NCBI RefSeq assembly: GCF_023343835.1
Contig: NC_064444.1
Location: 17,211,219 to 17,275,218, forward strand
Origin: Lagopus muta
Lineage: Eukaryota > Chordata > Aves > Galliformes > Phasianidae
Reading direction: 5' to 3'
DNA: 64,000 nt
Both the position numbers and the translations under genes were made by a program. Under the pieces are notes generated by a model. That model was not told where the DNA came from. It did not search any database and saw only the letters and a list, made by a program, of their open reading frames with translations. This document shows, piece by piece, positions 53,658 to 63,764 of the stretch. Position 1 is the first letter of the stretch, and each line of letters starts with the position of its first letter.

Positions 53658-56600
53658 GTGAGAGCTCTGGGTCCAAGTCTTGGGCTCCCCACGAGAGCTG
53701 GGAGGGGTCTGTGGCTTCACAGAGGGTTCTGTGGTTTCACACAGGGGTCTGTGGTTTCACGGAGGGATCTGTGGCTCCGTGTAAGGGATTCTGACTTTAT
53801 TCAGGGGGCTGGGGAGTTGGATGTTAGTGCGTGGGGCCAGAGGATTGTACACTGCAGGGAAGATCAGGTTACAGGCATGAAGGAACCTCACGCCTTCCTT
53901 GGCTTGGGAAATCCTGTGGCAGGAACGGGCTGGGTAGGAAGCTGTTGGGGAGCACACGGCCTTGCTGCAAGGAAGCCTGTGGCCCTGCTGATGGCTTTTG
54001 TCATTTCTGATGGTCAGCAGTAGTGCAGAGCCCCAGGGAAGTGCCATTGGGGCAGCATCCTGCCTGAGGATAGTAGTCTGTCAGTCCGTCTGTCTGTCTG
54101 TCTGCACTGGCCTTGGGGATGCTCACATACGTGTGGCCATGCTTGCACAGGTTGGAAGCTCTCCTGTTGGCCATGTGAAGATCCTGGCATGCAGAGGGGT
54201 GTTGGAGGACTGAGGGGAGACGGGCACGTTTTTTCCTGCTTGGTCTCAGCGTAAGTTGTCTACGTGCAGAGCGGTGATTGCTGTACAAACAGAGCAGGGT
54301 GGATTGCCAGGAGGCTTCTTGGCAGTGCCAGCAAAACTGGACTTTGCCCAGGTCAAAGGGACGTACACAGAAAGAGGCAGAGCCCTTATTGAGGTGTGTG
54401 CCCCAGTGCCACGAGACGGGAGGAACAAGGACAGCCAGGAGAGCAGCTGGGCACGGAGCTCCGTCCTCTCCTCACCCCTTCAGGCAGGTTCTCCAAGTCA
54501 GAAGTGGAAAACCAACAGAAAATCTGTCCAAGTGGGGTTGGATCAAGCCCTCGTGCATCATTGGTCAGGCTGTGGCACAGCTGCCCTGGGAGGTGCGGGA
54601 GTCCCCATCCATGGAGTTGTCCCACAGCTGCAGGGATGTGGCACCGAGGGACGTGGGCAGTGGGCACGGTGAGGGTGGGATCAGACTTAGGGAGCTGAGA
54701 GGTTTTTGTCAACCTTCGTGGTTCATTAAATGGAGTTTTGAAAGCAGAAGCCAGCAGCAGTGTGTGCCGTGGGTAATGAGACTTAACTGGGAATTTGGTC
54801 ATTCCTGCGGGCTCAGGGAGCAGGCGTTCTTGACCTTGAGGTGCCACAGAAGATGCTACAGGCTGAACAAAGGGCTTTGCTTTAGCACTGCAGAGGTGTA
54901 GAGGTTGAAATGGGCAACAGGAGCGTTTGCTTGTGATTTCTTTACATACAGAAGAGCTGGGGCCGTTCCTGGAGCAGTGCTGCTTCTCACACCAGGTGCT
55001 TGGGTCATTCCCAACTGAACTTCACTGAATTCACCAAATCCATTGGAAATCAGCGGACGACATTTTGTAGAGACCGTGTGAGCTGAACCAAACTCCAGCT
55101 CCTCTCTTTGCAGGGATAAATGAGGATCTGTGTTTCTAAGCCTGGTTCCCCCATGAGAGCAGAAACATCTCGCTGCGTTGTGCAATGTCCACTCTCTTGG
55201 CAGGCGCCTGTTCTTGGCATGGCTGCGTTCTCCCCAGTGGTGTGACTGCCTTCACCCCTATGTCAGACAAGGGAGGATGTTTTTACACTTGGGCCAAATG
55301 AAAACTGTGTTTTCCTGTGGAAGTGGAAAAGCAGATGTTTGGCGAAAGTGCTGTGGCTTTGAAGCTGGGCTGCTGGGATGGCATCCCCACACTGTGGGAT
55401 AAAGGCTGTGGGAGCAACGTCGCTCTGTCAAAGCACTCTTTCTCTGCAGCTTTTCCTTACAGCAGGATTCAGAGCTGCAGGATGCTTGCTAGGAGGGGAT
55501 GCCCCACAGCGGAAAGAGATGTGAGTAATCCAGATAAGAATAGGACGATTGTCCTGCCCTGTGACCTGCACTGAGAGCCTCTGAGTGATAAAGCAGGTTG
55601 CTGCGGGGTGGAGAAATGCATCTTCTGGGCTCCAAATGTGCTCCTGTCACTTCACCAAAGGGGAAAGGTCCCATTAGCTCCCAACTCTGGGCAAACTGCA
55701 GTGGTGTTCCAAGGGAAAACTGCAAAACTGCAGTGGTGTTCCAAGAGCCTCACAGTTTGGACAGTGCTTTTTTCTTCTTTTTTTCTTTTTTCCCCTCTAG
55801 GCATCACATGACCAATCATGGCTTTTATGGGATCAATATGTCTCATTTTATCAGGGATTGGAAGCTTCCATGGCAAACTTCAGACTCCTTTTCCGTAGAG
55901 GAGGATAAAGAATAATCAAACCCAGTGTTTACTGTGCCTAGTACAAAGCCAAGGTTTAATATGTTGAATGTTGTGTTTCAGGGCAACCCAAAGCACCTCT
56001 GAAGTGTTCAAAATGGTGTGTCTCTTTCCACCGTGCCATAGATGAGAGGCTGATAAAGAGCTACCGGAGGACGGAACTCCAGTGTGCCAAGAAAGCCATC
56101 ATGTAAGCAGCCTCTGTCTGGGTGCCTCGATGTATTCCCTCCCCAGCTGAGTAAATATAAACACTGCCATCAGTATCTTTGCTTGAGAGCAAGGAGCTGC
56201 TGGAAGCAGAGCCAGTGGTGACTGTGATTTAAAGCCTTTCACCTCTGAGTCATGTTCAGCTTTCGCTGATCCACGTGGGATCCGAGGCACCTGCCCTTCC
56301 CAGAAATAAACAATCCATCCAGCCTGATGGAAGGGGCTCGTTAGAGCCAGCAGGGCTCAGCATTCCTGCCCCAATGCTTTCTGTACCACCCTGATAACAT
56401 AAGGCACTGTTATGCTCACCTAACAAGTGATCTCTCTTTATGTTCATTTCAGATTTACTACTAAGAAGCTCAGAGAAATTTGTGCAGATCCAGATGAAGA
56501 GTGGGTGAAAAAGATCACGCGGAAGCTGGACCAGGAAAAGGCCTCGGCAGCATCCCCACTTCCACAGGCTGCCACCTCCCCTGCAGCAGCGGTGCCCGAA

Positions 56601-57587
56601 GAGCCCGGCACCTTCCACAAGCACACCAGTCTCCAAGTCCCAGCTCCACCTCCAGCCACTGCTGCCACTGCAGCTTCAGAGAGAGCACCCGTTCCTGCTG
56701 CCAGCACAGAGGCGACCAGCAAATCCACCCCAGCTGTGCAGAACGCCACATGTTTCTCTGCAGGGCCATCCGCCATGACGTCGGGAGTTGCTACGCACTC
56801 TGAAGTCATTTCAGAAGCAAACAGGGAATCCTTCACATCTGTGCATTTAACAGCTGGCATGGCCCTTGGCCAACCCACCCCATACCCCACAGGTCCTGCA
56901 CATGGCTCTGACAGCACAGAAGAACCTGTGGGATATGCTGCAAATGCTGCGGGTGATGCCCAAGGCACGACTTCTACCTCAAACTCAGACCCTGCATCCG
57001 TTTCCAAAGGACTGCACCATCCTGGTCTTCCTACAAACGATCCCCTGGACCCAGTCAGTGCAAGAGGCAGCCCATCAGACACTGCTTTGAGGAGTTTTGC
57101 TTCAGCTCTCCCTTCCACCCTTAAGAGCACAGAGGTCAGCATGGTCCCATCCACACCAGAAGCTGCTCCAGTTTCTACCCAAAACCCCACAACTGCTGTA
57201 GACAAAGATCTTTATGTCCATGCCAACAAAAATTTCAGTTCCTCTGCATTTGGTTCTGGGGCATTTGATCGTTTATTGCCCTTAGGAAAGCAAGGTCCTC
57301 CAGATATCTTAGTTTTCACCAGTCAGATGTTCTCAGGCCAAGCCAGAGCACAGGCTACAAGAAGCCCAAGTGACCCACCTGCACTCAGCTCCTTGTCAGA
57401 GTCCCAAATGCACTTTGTTATCCCTGTCGCCCTGGCAGGTGGCCTGATTGCTTGTGGTGTTGCAGCTATATGGCTATATATAAAATTTGGAATGAGAGCA
57501 GAAACAACATCAAGAGAAATGGTCGAAGGCTTGCTCTATCTGAAGGAGGGACACCAAGGCAGTGTCTATCCAATGGAAGTGATCTGA
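53591..57587 (+). CDS. CX3CL1: CX3CL1, fractalkine (3 exons, 440 aa)
   Basis: Exons: 53591-53657, 55982-56102 and 56453-57587, totalling 1323 bases (440 codons plus stop; human 397 aa). The signal peptide spans residues 1-22 (MRVASLQILFALRVLFLAAM, then AG). The chemokine domain (about 23-95) has the defining CSKWC (C31 and C35, three residues between), with C57 and C73 as the paired cysteines. A Ser/Thr/Pro/Ala-rich mucin stalk (about 96-380) holds the membrane-distal domain away from the cell. The membrane segment is about 382-406 (IPVALAGGLIACGVAAIWLY), followed by a 32-residue tail with REMVEGLLYL as in mammals. Membrane fractalkine binds CX3CR1 on leukocytes and microglia as an adhesion molecule; ADAM10/17 shedding gives a soluble chemoattractant. 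The gene is followed by a CC chemokine, the mammalian order. Confidence 0.95.
53702..53781 (+). repeat. Minisatellite, four units of 20 bp
   Basis: Units resemble GAGGGGTCTGTGGCTTCACA. The first three are closely alike and the fourth ends CTCCGTG. It starts 45 bp after CX3CL1 exon 1. Confidence 0.9.
54080..54104 (+). repeat. TGTC tetranucleotide microsatellite
   Basis: About six units (CTGTCTGTCTGTCTGTCTG) in CX3CL1 intron 1. Confidence 0.85.
54555..54720 (+). repeat. CR1 LINE fragment
   Basis: GCACAGCTGCCCTGGGAGGT, GAGTCCCCATCCATGGAGTT and GGGACGTGGGCAGTGGGCAC. Confidence 0.85.
55693..55745 (+). repeat. Direct repeat, 21 bp, spacing 32 bp
   Basis: AAACTGCAGTGGTGTTCCAA followed by G occurs at 55693 and again at 55725. 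Confidence 0.9.
55982..56102 (+). CDS. CX3CL1: CX3CL1 exon 2 (chemokine domain)
   Basis: Encodes GQPKAPLKCSKWCVSFHRAI, then DERLIKSYRRTELQCAKKAI. The acceptor is TGTGTTTCAG and the donor AT|GTAAGC. Carries the CX3C motif and the third cysteine. Confidence 0.95.
56453..57587 (+). CDS. CX3CL1: CX3CL1 exon 3 (domain end, mucin stalk, membrane segment, tail)
   Basis: Begins FTTKKLREICADPDEEWVKK, finishing the chemokine fold. About 285 residues of Ser/Thr/Pro/Ala-rich stalk follow, then the membrane segment and tail ending YPMEVI and TGA. The acceptor is TATGTTCATTTCAG. Confidence 0.95.
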
Positions 57588-59410
57588 ATGCTGTATGGCA
57601 TGGACATTTTTGGCCTAGAACATGTGTGTGCTGCTGCAGGAAAGCCAAGCTTCTGCTGGCCCGGTGACCAGTACAAAGCAGTTCCTAAGATAGCTGAGAA
57701 TTTTCTCAGAGCAGAGTGCTAAAAAAAATATACCCTAAGTTCCCATTGGCCAATGGCAACATTTTAGGAGCAGATGGGATGTTCCTTTCTCTGGCACCGT
57801 TCAGTAGAAAGGATGTTGCTGTAGTGGGGCTGCTTGCCAAGCAGTGGGCAGAAGCGAATGTTGGGGATTTTCCCACATTCCATCATCATCCATCTGAGCA
57901 GCTTTGTACCCACCCACTCATCCCCTCTGCTGGACTTGGGCTCTGCCACTGCCAGCAATCCCAACGCCGAAGCACTGAGTCTGCACTTACAAACTTCCGG
58001 CTGCTTCTTTCTTTGCACTTCAGTTCGCTGCTCTGTCAGACCTAAACTGATGCTGGCAGTAAGCTGGGTGCTGGCTCTCCTTGGGCTGATTAAACACTCC
58101 AGTTAATTGGGTATTTAATGACTAGAGCCAGCAGAGGTCGTCCAGCTTTCAGATATTATATACATATACCTGTGTACATCAGCAGGCCATGCAGGCACTG
58201 TTGCAGTACCAAAGGAGGGTTTTTTTAACCTAAATTGTTTCTCATTTTCACACATCTAGACACTGCTGTGTGTAAGCTGTATCTTTTATCCATGGCCAGC
58301 TCCTGAAAGCCCTCATTTAACTCTTAATCCAGTACGACTTTTGCCTGACTTTGTAAAGGTCCTCAAGCACACCTTGTAGGTAGAGCTACATACCCAAGGT
58401 TCATAGTGAGGTTACGTATCAAAGATTCCCCTCCAACCACTCTCAGTGGATCAGACCCTAAACTATAGATAGAAAAAGAAAGTAAAAATGTAATAAGCAA
58501 AATAATCAAAGCCAGAAGCGTGAGCCAGGTGTAAAGGCCAGCTAGAAGAAAGCCGGTCTGTTGGATCCATCAGATGTTATCGGGGCATCCACCCAGCCCT
58601 GGAGGTGGAGGATGACTGCAGTGCTGTTTTCTGTTATCTTATTTCTTATTTCTTGTCTTGAGACAGATCCATCTAGGGCTTTGCTGGTATAGGAGGGAGA
58701 GAGGATTGATTGCAGCCAGGAATCTGGGGTGAAACCCACCCGTGTTTGGCAGCTGTGCAGCTCCAGCCCTGTAACACCACCTGGAGCTGATCCACCTGCA
58801 GGCACTGCCAGCAGCACCTCCCACCCACCCTAGGGGTTCACAGCCTTGCAGTTTGTGGTGTACTATAGCTCTCTCATATGAAATATCAGAAACAACTATT
58901 TTTGTAGTAAAGTTTTGCAGCAGTGTGAATGCACATCACCTTGCTAGTGGAGCATCACAGAGTGCGTGCAGTGCTGGGAACACTGGAAAACACTGCACTG
59001 TGTCTGTTGTTTTGCTGGGCTTGGCTGGCTTGCTCATGTCTGTGGCAGCAGGGCCCCGTGCAGGTCCAGGCACTACAGCAAATGGAGCTGCCAAATGCTT
59101 TACCATAGCCTTCCTCCTTCCAGACCAGCTGTGCTCATCCCATCCCTGCTCCTTACCCACTGGCACGCTGTCTTTGGGCAGGTTTTCACCTGTGGGTTGA
59201 GGCTGTGACTGGGGCAGATCCCAACCCATGGCAGCCAGGAGCCCTGATTGTGGGGGCCAGGCTCCAGGAGGGTCCTTTTGTTCTACAGTGCAGTGACTAC
59301 TGTCAGCTTCGATTCGTTTGTGTATTGAGTCTAGATGAATGTATGTGAATGGGATTTATATTGTATTTTTGTAGTAGTAATGATAATAAAGTTCTTATGT
59401 TAAAAACCAC
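57588..59410 (+). other. CX3CL1: CX3CL1 3' UTR
   Basis: 1.8 kb from the stop to an AATAAA at 59385-59390, the first clear signal. No other exon is visible. The UTR extent is inferred. Confidence 0.65.
59385..59390 (+). terminator. Polyadenylation signal AATAAA (CX3CL1)
   Basis: In the context TAATGATAATAAAGTTCTTA, with GT-rich sequence around it. Confidence 0.7.
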
Positions 59411-59661
59411 TGTCCTCAGGAGGTTCAGACCAGGGTTGGCTAGGATGTCACCCAGGCCAGGGCTGCTCCTGCATCCTGCCCCACACTGCTGCACCGCCAG
59501 CAGCGGCACGTGGGGAACATCCTCCAGAACTTCCTCTGATGAATCACCAGGCCAGGAAGGTCATTTTAAGGGTAAGAAGCTCTGTAGAAAGAATGTTTTT
59601 TTTTCCTCTTCTGTTATTAGACAAGGGGGAGGCTGCATAAATGAATGAGTTCGTAGGCAGA

Positions 59662-59715
59662 CAGTGATAAATCACTTCTCAGTGATAAATCACTTCTCAG
59701 TGATAAGTCACTTCC
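59662..59715 (+). repeat. Three tandem units of 18 bp
   Basis: CAGTGATAAATCACTTCT twice, then CAGTGATAAGTCACTTCC. Each unit contains a GATA core and a near-palindrome TGATAAATCA. Confidence 0.93.
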
Positions 59716-60040
59716 CATGCACTGAGTGGATGTGGCTGGCACTGGGACATGGCAGTCTGGGGACTGAGTGCATGGAGCCACAAAGCAGCACCTGAATGGT
59801 TCTGTTCCTTCATCTCCCCAACAGCATCCATCAGGTGGAATGGTGGCAGCCCTTGAAGGTACATGTTGGCCATACTCACCCTGACCAGTCTGATCAGTTC
59901 TCCCACCCTACAATCTCTGACCAAGGCCAGAAGGCCCATTTAAGCCCAAGGTTGGGTCTTCAGTCCCTGGTTTGGGTGTTGTAGGAGCACTGATGTGATA
60001 TCGTTACCCTGACCCTGTTTGCTGTAGATGGCTTATCTTC

Positions 60041-60317
60041 TGGATGGATGGATGGATGGATGGATGGATGGATGGATGGACGGATGGATGGATGGATGAT
60101 GGATGGGTGGATGGATGGGTGGATGGGTGGATGGATGGGTGGATGGATGGGTGGATGGGTGGATGGATGGGTGGATGGATGGATGGGTGGATGATGGGTG
60201 GATGGATGGATGGATGATGGATGGGTGGATGGATGGATGGATGGATGGATGGATGGATGGATGGATGGATGATGGATGGATGGATGGATGGATGGATGGA
60301 TGGATGGATGGATGGAT
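60041..60317 (+). repeat. TGGA tetranucleotide microsatellite array, 277 bp
   Basis: An almost continuous TGGATGGATGGA array, with units changed to TGGG and occasional dropped bases. It produces long artificial open frames on both strands. Confidence 0.97.
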
Positions 60318-61065
60318 CTCTTGATGTTGTGGCTGTGTCTCTGGATCCATGACCTGCTGCTCCATACCTCCTAAAATGTATCCAGGACTAATTCCTCACT
60401 TTGCTGTATTTGGGGCTGCTGGTGGCCCCTGTTGCTGGCACCTGGCTCTCTGCTGTGCTCAGATCTGGTGGGACATGACCTCATCTGTGAAGTCACTGTG
60501 TGTTCTGGGGATGTGGATCGTGACTTACGAAATGTCAGCCCTGTCCCTGGTTGGTGTTGTGGTTTTTCTATGAAATATTACATCAGCCTGCACTTACATA
60601 GGGCAGCTCAAACTAATGTACCGCCCCTGCTGGGTTAGTAGAATGGAGCATGGCCCCTTCTGAGGTCTCTCACCTCCCTCTGTGTTTTAGTCTCTGTCAG
60701 GGATCCTTGATTCTCTCCTGGAGCTGTTGGCCGAGCTGCTCCTACCAAGCTGAGTCTTGGTGCAGCCCCATCCCCCTTCAACTGCAGTCACTTCTTCTTT
60801 CTCTTGAATGTCCCAGATGCTGTGAACCCAGCGACGCTGTTGGTTAGGGACAGCCTTGGTGCAAGGAAGGCACTAAGGGCACGACAGTTCTTCACTGCTG
60901 TTCCAGCTCCAGGAACTCAAGAAAGGTCAGGGTTGGAAAGGAGGCTGAAGTCCTCACCAAACACTGCTTCCATCATGCACAGAAGCAGAGATTCTATCCA
61001 TTGGGAGCAGCAGCTCCTCCTCACACCCCAGGTCCACTCTTCTTGGTTAACCTGGAGCGTGCTCA

Positions 61066-61130
61066 TAGAGTCATAGAATCACAGGGCTGTGGAAGGGACC
61101 TCTGTGGGCATATCCTCCCTCCAGCTCTGT
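61066..61130 (-). repeat. CR1 LINE remnant
   Basis: ATAGAGTCATAGAATCACAG and GGAAGGGACCTCTGTGGGCA. Confidence 0.65.
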
Positions 61131-61655
61131 CACTCTTCTGCCCCAGTTGGAGAGAACTGTCATCACCTGATTATTTTCCTGCCTGGCTGCGGTGACTTCC
61201 TGGCTTCTGGGGCACACGGAAGAGCCGGTGGCGGCAAGTTGCTCAGATGATCCTCTGGGGAAAGGCTCCTGGACACGTCCTTCCTGCAGCCTCAGTGTAT
61301 TATGGCTCCAGGCAGGACTTTCTGCACAGGATGTGCTTTGGTGGATCCCCAGCTTTCAGCACTTGTGGTCCCCAGAGTCCAGCCATAGGAAGCAGGCTGT
61401 GGGAGGAACTCTTGCTTTCCTCCTTTAAAACTTTCCAGTCCCTAGGAGCTGCCATGATTCAAAACAGAGCCTGGGCCACAGAGAATTGTGACAACTGCAT
61501 GGCTGCTCCCAACAGTGTTTTTCCAGCAGAGCACAATTATCTGCTGAGACCCCATTTGAGCTTGTTATGCCCAAATCCTTCCCCACGGTGATACAGGTGC
61601 TGGCAAACCTTGTACCTGAGGTGTCCCCAAGCTCCCCTCTTCCTCCTTTTGCAGA

Positions 61656-61740
61656 ATCATAGAATCACCACAGTTGGAAAAGACTTCCAAGATCTAGTTC
61701 AACTGCACACTTAGCACCAATATTACCCACTTAACCATGT
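61656..61740 (-). repeat. CR1 LINE remnant
   Basis: AGAATCATAGAATCACCACA and GTTGGAAAAGACTTCCAAGA. Confidence 0.7.
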
Positions 61741-61838
61741 TCCATAGTACCAAATTATTATTAATGCTGTTTGTTTTTCATGTAAACGAGCAAATTCTCC
61801 TTTGCCTGTTGAAAGGAAAGGGAATGTTAGCCAACTGT

Positions 61839-61848
61839 GGGACTTTCC
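61839..61848 (+). promoter_or_regulatory. NF-kB consensus GGGACTTTCC
   Basis: An exact match to the classical kB site, about 1.85 kb upstream of the CC chemokine start codon and 2.4 kb past the CX3CL1 poly(A) signal. Motif evidence only. Confidence 0.45.
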
Positions 61849-62659
61849 AGCATCCCTCAGTTCATGATTGCACACCAGCCTTTTCCTTCCAAAAAACCCC
61901 CTCAAGAATAAACATCAGGCATCTCCAGGGAGTTGTGCATTGTTCAGCTGTGATAGGGGTGACTTGAAAACCTGAGGAAGAGGAAGCAGTGCCAGAAAAA
62001 CAAGCACAGATCCTGCTTCATTTTGCTTATTTCCTCAGGTTTGCTCCATCCAGAGCCATGTGTGGGTGTCCCTGTGCCTGCAGTCCTCCCTTGCACACTT
62101 GGTTGAGGAAGCTCCAGCCCAGCTTGCGGCGTGCCGTGGGCTTGCAGCAAAGTCATGCCTACCAGTCCCCAAAAATGCTTCCTTCTTGCTTGGGGCCCAT
62201 CAGAGATGGGGAAATGGCTGAGAAGGGAAGGAAGGACTCACAAAGCCTGTGGGAGGATGAAAAGATGCTTTTGGGGATCAGTAGCATGGGGAACTCATTG
62301 CAGCCCATGGAGATGTTGAGTCGCTGGGTTGAACACAAGGCAGGAGGAACAGCACTGTTGTATATAGAGTTATATGACCTATTTAGAAACACACTATTTT
62401 TAGTCCAGCCTACCTTGTGCTCCTAGGGTTGCTGGGTTTTTCAAGGTTCCCTATTAGGGTCCTTCACATACGAGCTGACAAAATGTTGCTTTGGGTGTTT
62501 TCGGCCCTTTGAGTGATTTTGCAGAGTTGTTAATGAAGAAAGAAGCAGACAGAGTTTCCTCAATGCTTTGGCCAACTGGAGACCCCTGAGAGCTGTTCAA
62601 ATTTTATCCAGCATCTTCTCCTTCCAAGTGATTTCTGCACAGGGAGATGTGCACAGACA

Positions 62660-62760
62660 CATGGAATCATGGAACAGCTTGGGTTGGAAGGGCCCCAGAT
62701 CATCAAGCTCCATCCCCACATGCATGCTCACAGCAGGATACAAGCACAGGCAGTGATGTG
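62660..62760 (-). repeat. CR1 LINE remnant
   Basis: ATGGAATCATGGAACAGCTT, GGGTTGGAAGGGCCCCAGAT and CATCAAGCTCCATCCCC. Confidence 0.7.
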
Positions 62761-63697
62761 GTGCCCCAAGCTGTGGCTCTGTTTCCCTACTGAAGGATGA
62801 GGATCCCCATGTTGCTGGCTGCACGCTCAGGGCTCACAGGCTCTTTCTCCTGGGCTCAGAGTGGGAATGTGTCCTGCTCTGCATCCGCTGACCATCTCCA
62901 ATCTGCTGTTCGGTTCTGGCCCTAAAGGACACCAGAAAGGCAAACTTTGAGCCCAAATCCCTGCACTGAAAGAGTGGCAAGTTCATCCTTTAGGTCCCAA
63001 TGGCACAGAAGTTGATGGCATCTCTTGCCATGAGCTTCCTTTGGGGTGGGGCAGCTGGAATGAACATGGCACAGGAAACCCTGACGTGGGGAGGCTGCTC
63101 CTGCATTGCTCTGATCTCTGCTTGTGGCTATGGGATGCAGATTGAGCAGTGGAGACCACTCTACAACGGAGAGTTCATCTGCCTCCAGGTGTTCTTGCAC
63201 CCTTGCATTATGGAGGGGGGATTTTTTATGTTCAAAAGCAAGACTCCAGTCTATCCACCCTTTCTCCTTAACATTTTTCTGGCTCTCAGAAATGCTTCTT
63301 TGTGCATAAGACACAGCATTGCCTTTCTTGTCACCACAAAATCACTCTCAGTGGATTTTGAAGGCCTTTGCTCTCTGCTTCTGTAGAGGAGGATTTCACT
63401 TCCAGCTTTGTGGCTTTCCCACAGGCCAGATTCAACTTACAGAGAAGTGGTCTGAATCCGTTTGTCCTTTCTTTCTAGGGATCATCTCTGTCTGCAGTCT
63501 GAGAGCTGCCACGTGACACGTAAATCCCCTGGCTCTAAGAAAACACACAGGGCTTTCACTAGAAATTCATCGGAAAATTAGCAAAGATGGGGAGGTGCTG
63601 GAGAAAATAAATTGCAGCAGCTCCCTGCCGAGATAACAGAGCTCCTTAGGAGAGGCACAGCAGCACTGCAGTAAGGAAGAGCCCACGTACAGCTGCA

Positions 63698-63764
63698 ATG
63701 CTCAGCACAAAGCCTCTCCTGCTGCTCCTGCTGCTCCTCAGCATCTCCCAGCACAGCTCCACAG
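63698..63764 (+). CDS. CCL17: CC chemokine first exon (CCL17-like by position), partial gene
   Basis: The ATG at 63698 opens MLSTKPLLLLLLLLSISQHS, then ST and a split Gly at ACAG|GTGAGG. This is a leucine-rich secretory signal peptide with exactly 67 coding bases and phase 1, the same layout as CX3CL1 exon 1 and typical of chemokine first exons. In mammals the next gene after CX3CL1 is CCL17, which suggests a CCL17/CCL22-type chemokine. The mature domain, with its CC motif, lies beyond the window, so the symbol is inferred from synteny. A TATA-like AAATAAAT is at about 63605-63612. Confidence 0.7.

Larger units (their letters stand above)
53658..55981 (+). other. CX3CL1 intron 1
   Basis: 2.3 kb. 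It holds a 20-bp-period minisatellite at 53702-53781, a TGTC microsatellite at about 54080-54104 and a CR1 fragment at 54555-54720. A direct repeat (55693-55713 and 55725-55745) and an unusually strong unused acceptor-like site at 55770-55800 follow. Confidence 0.6.
59411..63690. other. CX3CL1 to CC chemokine intergenic region
   Basis: 4.3 kb with no supported exon. It holds an 18-bp tandem repeat (59662-59715), the TGGA tetranucleotide array (60041-60317), small CR1 remnants (61066-61130, 61656-61740 and 62660-62760) and a perfect kB consensus at 61839-61848. Confidence 0.55.

Noticed and set aside
55598-55915. Possible extra CX3CL1 exon after the strong acceptor at 55800
   Set aside because: The known three-exon structure already gives an intact 440-aa protein in frame; the frame here ends soon and matches nothing in the family. 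Kept only as a splice-site observation.
60033-60365. Histidine/proline/serine-rich frame (minus) and glycine/tryptophan-rich frame (plus)
   Set aside because: Both are translations of the TGGA tetranucleotide array.
63000-63386. A 128-codon plus-strand frame with several cysteines, considered as a chemokine-like exon
   Set aside because: No CC or CX3C spacing, no signal peptide of the right kind and no matching splice sites.
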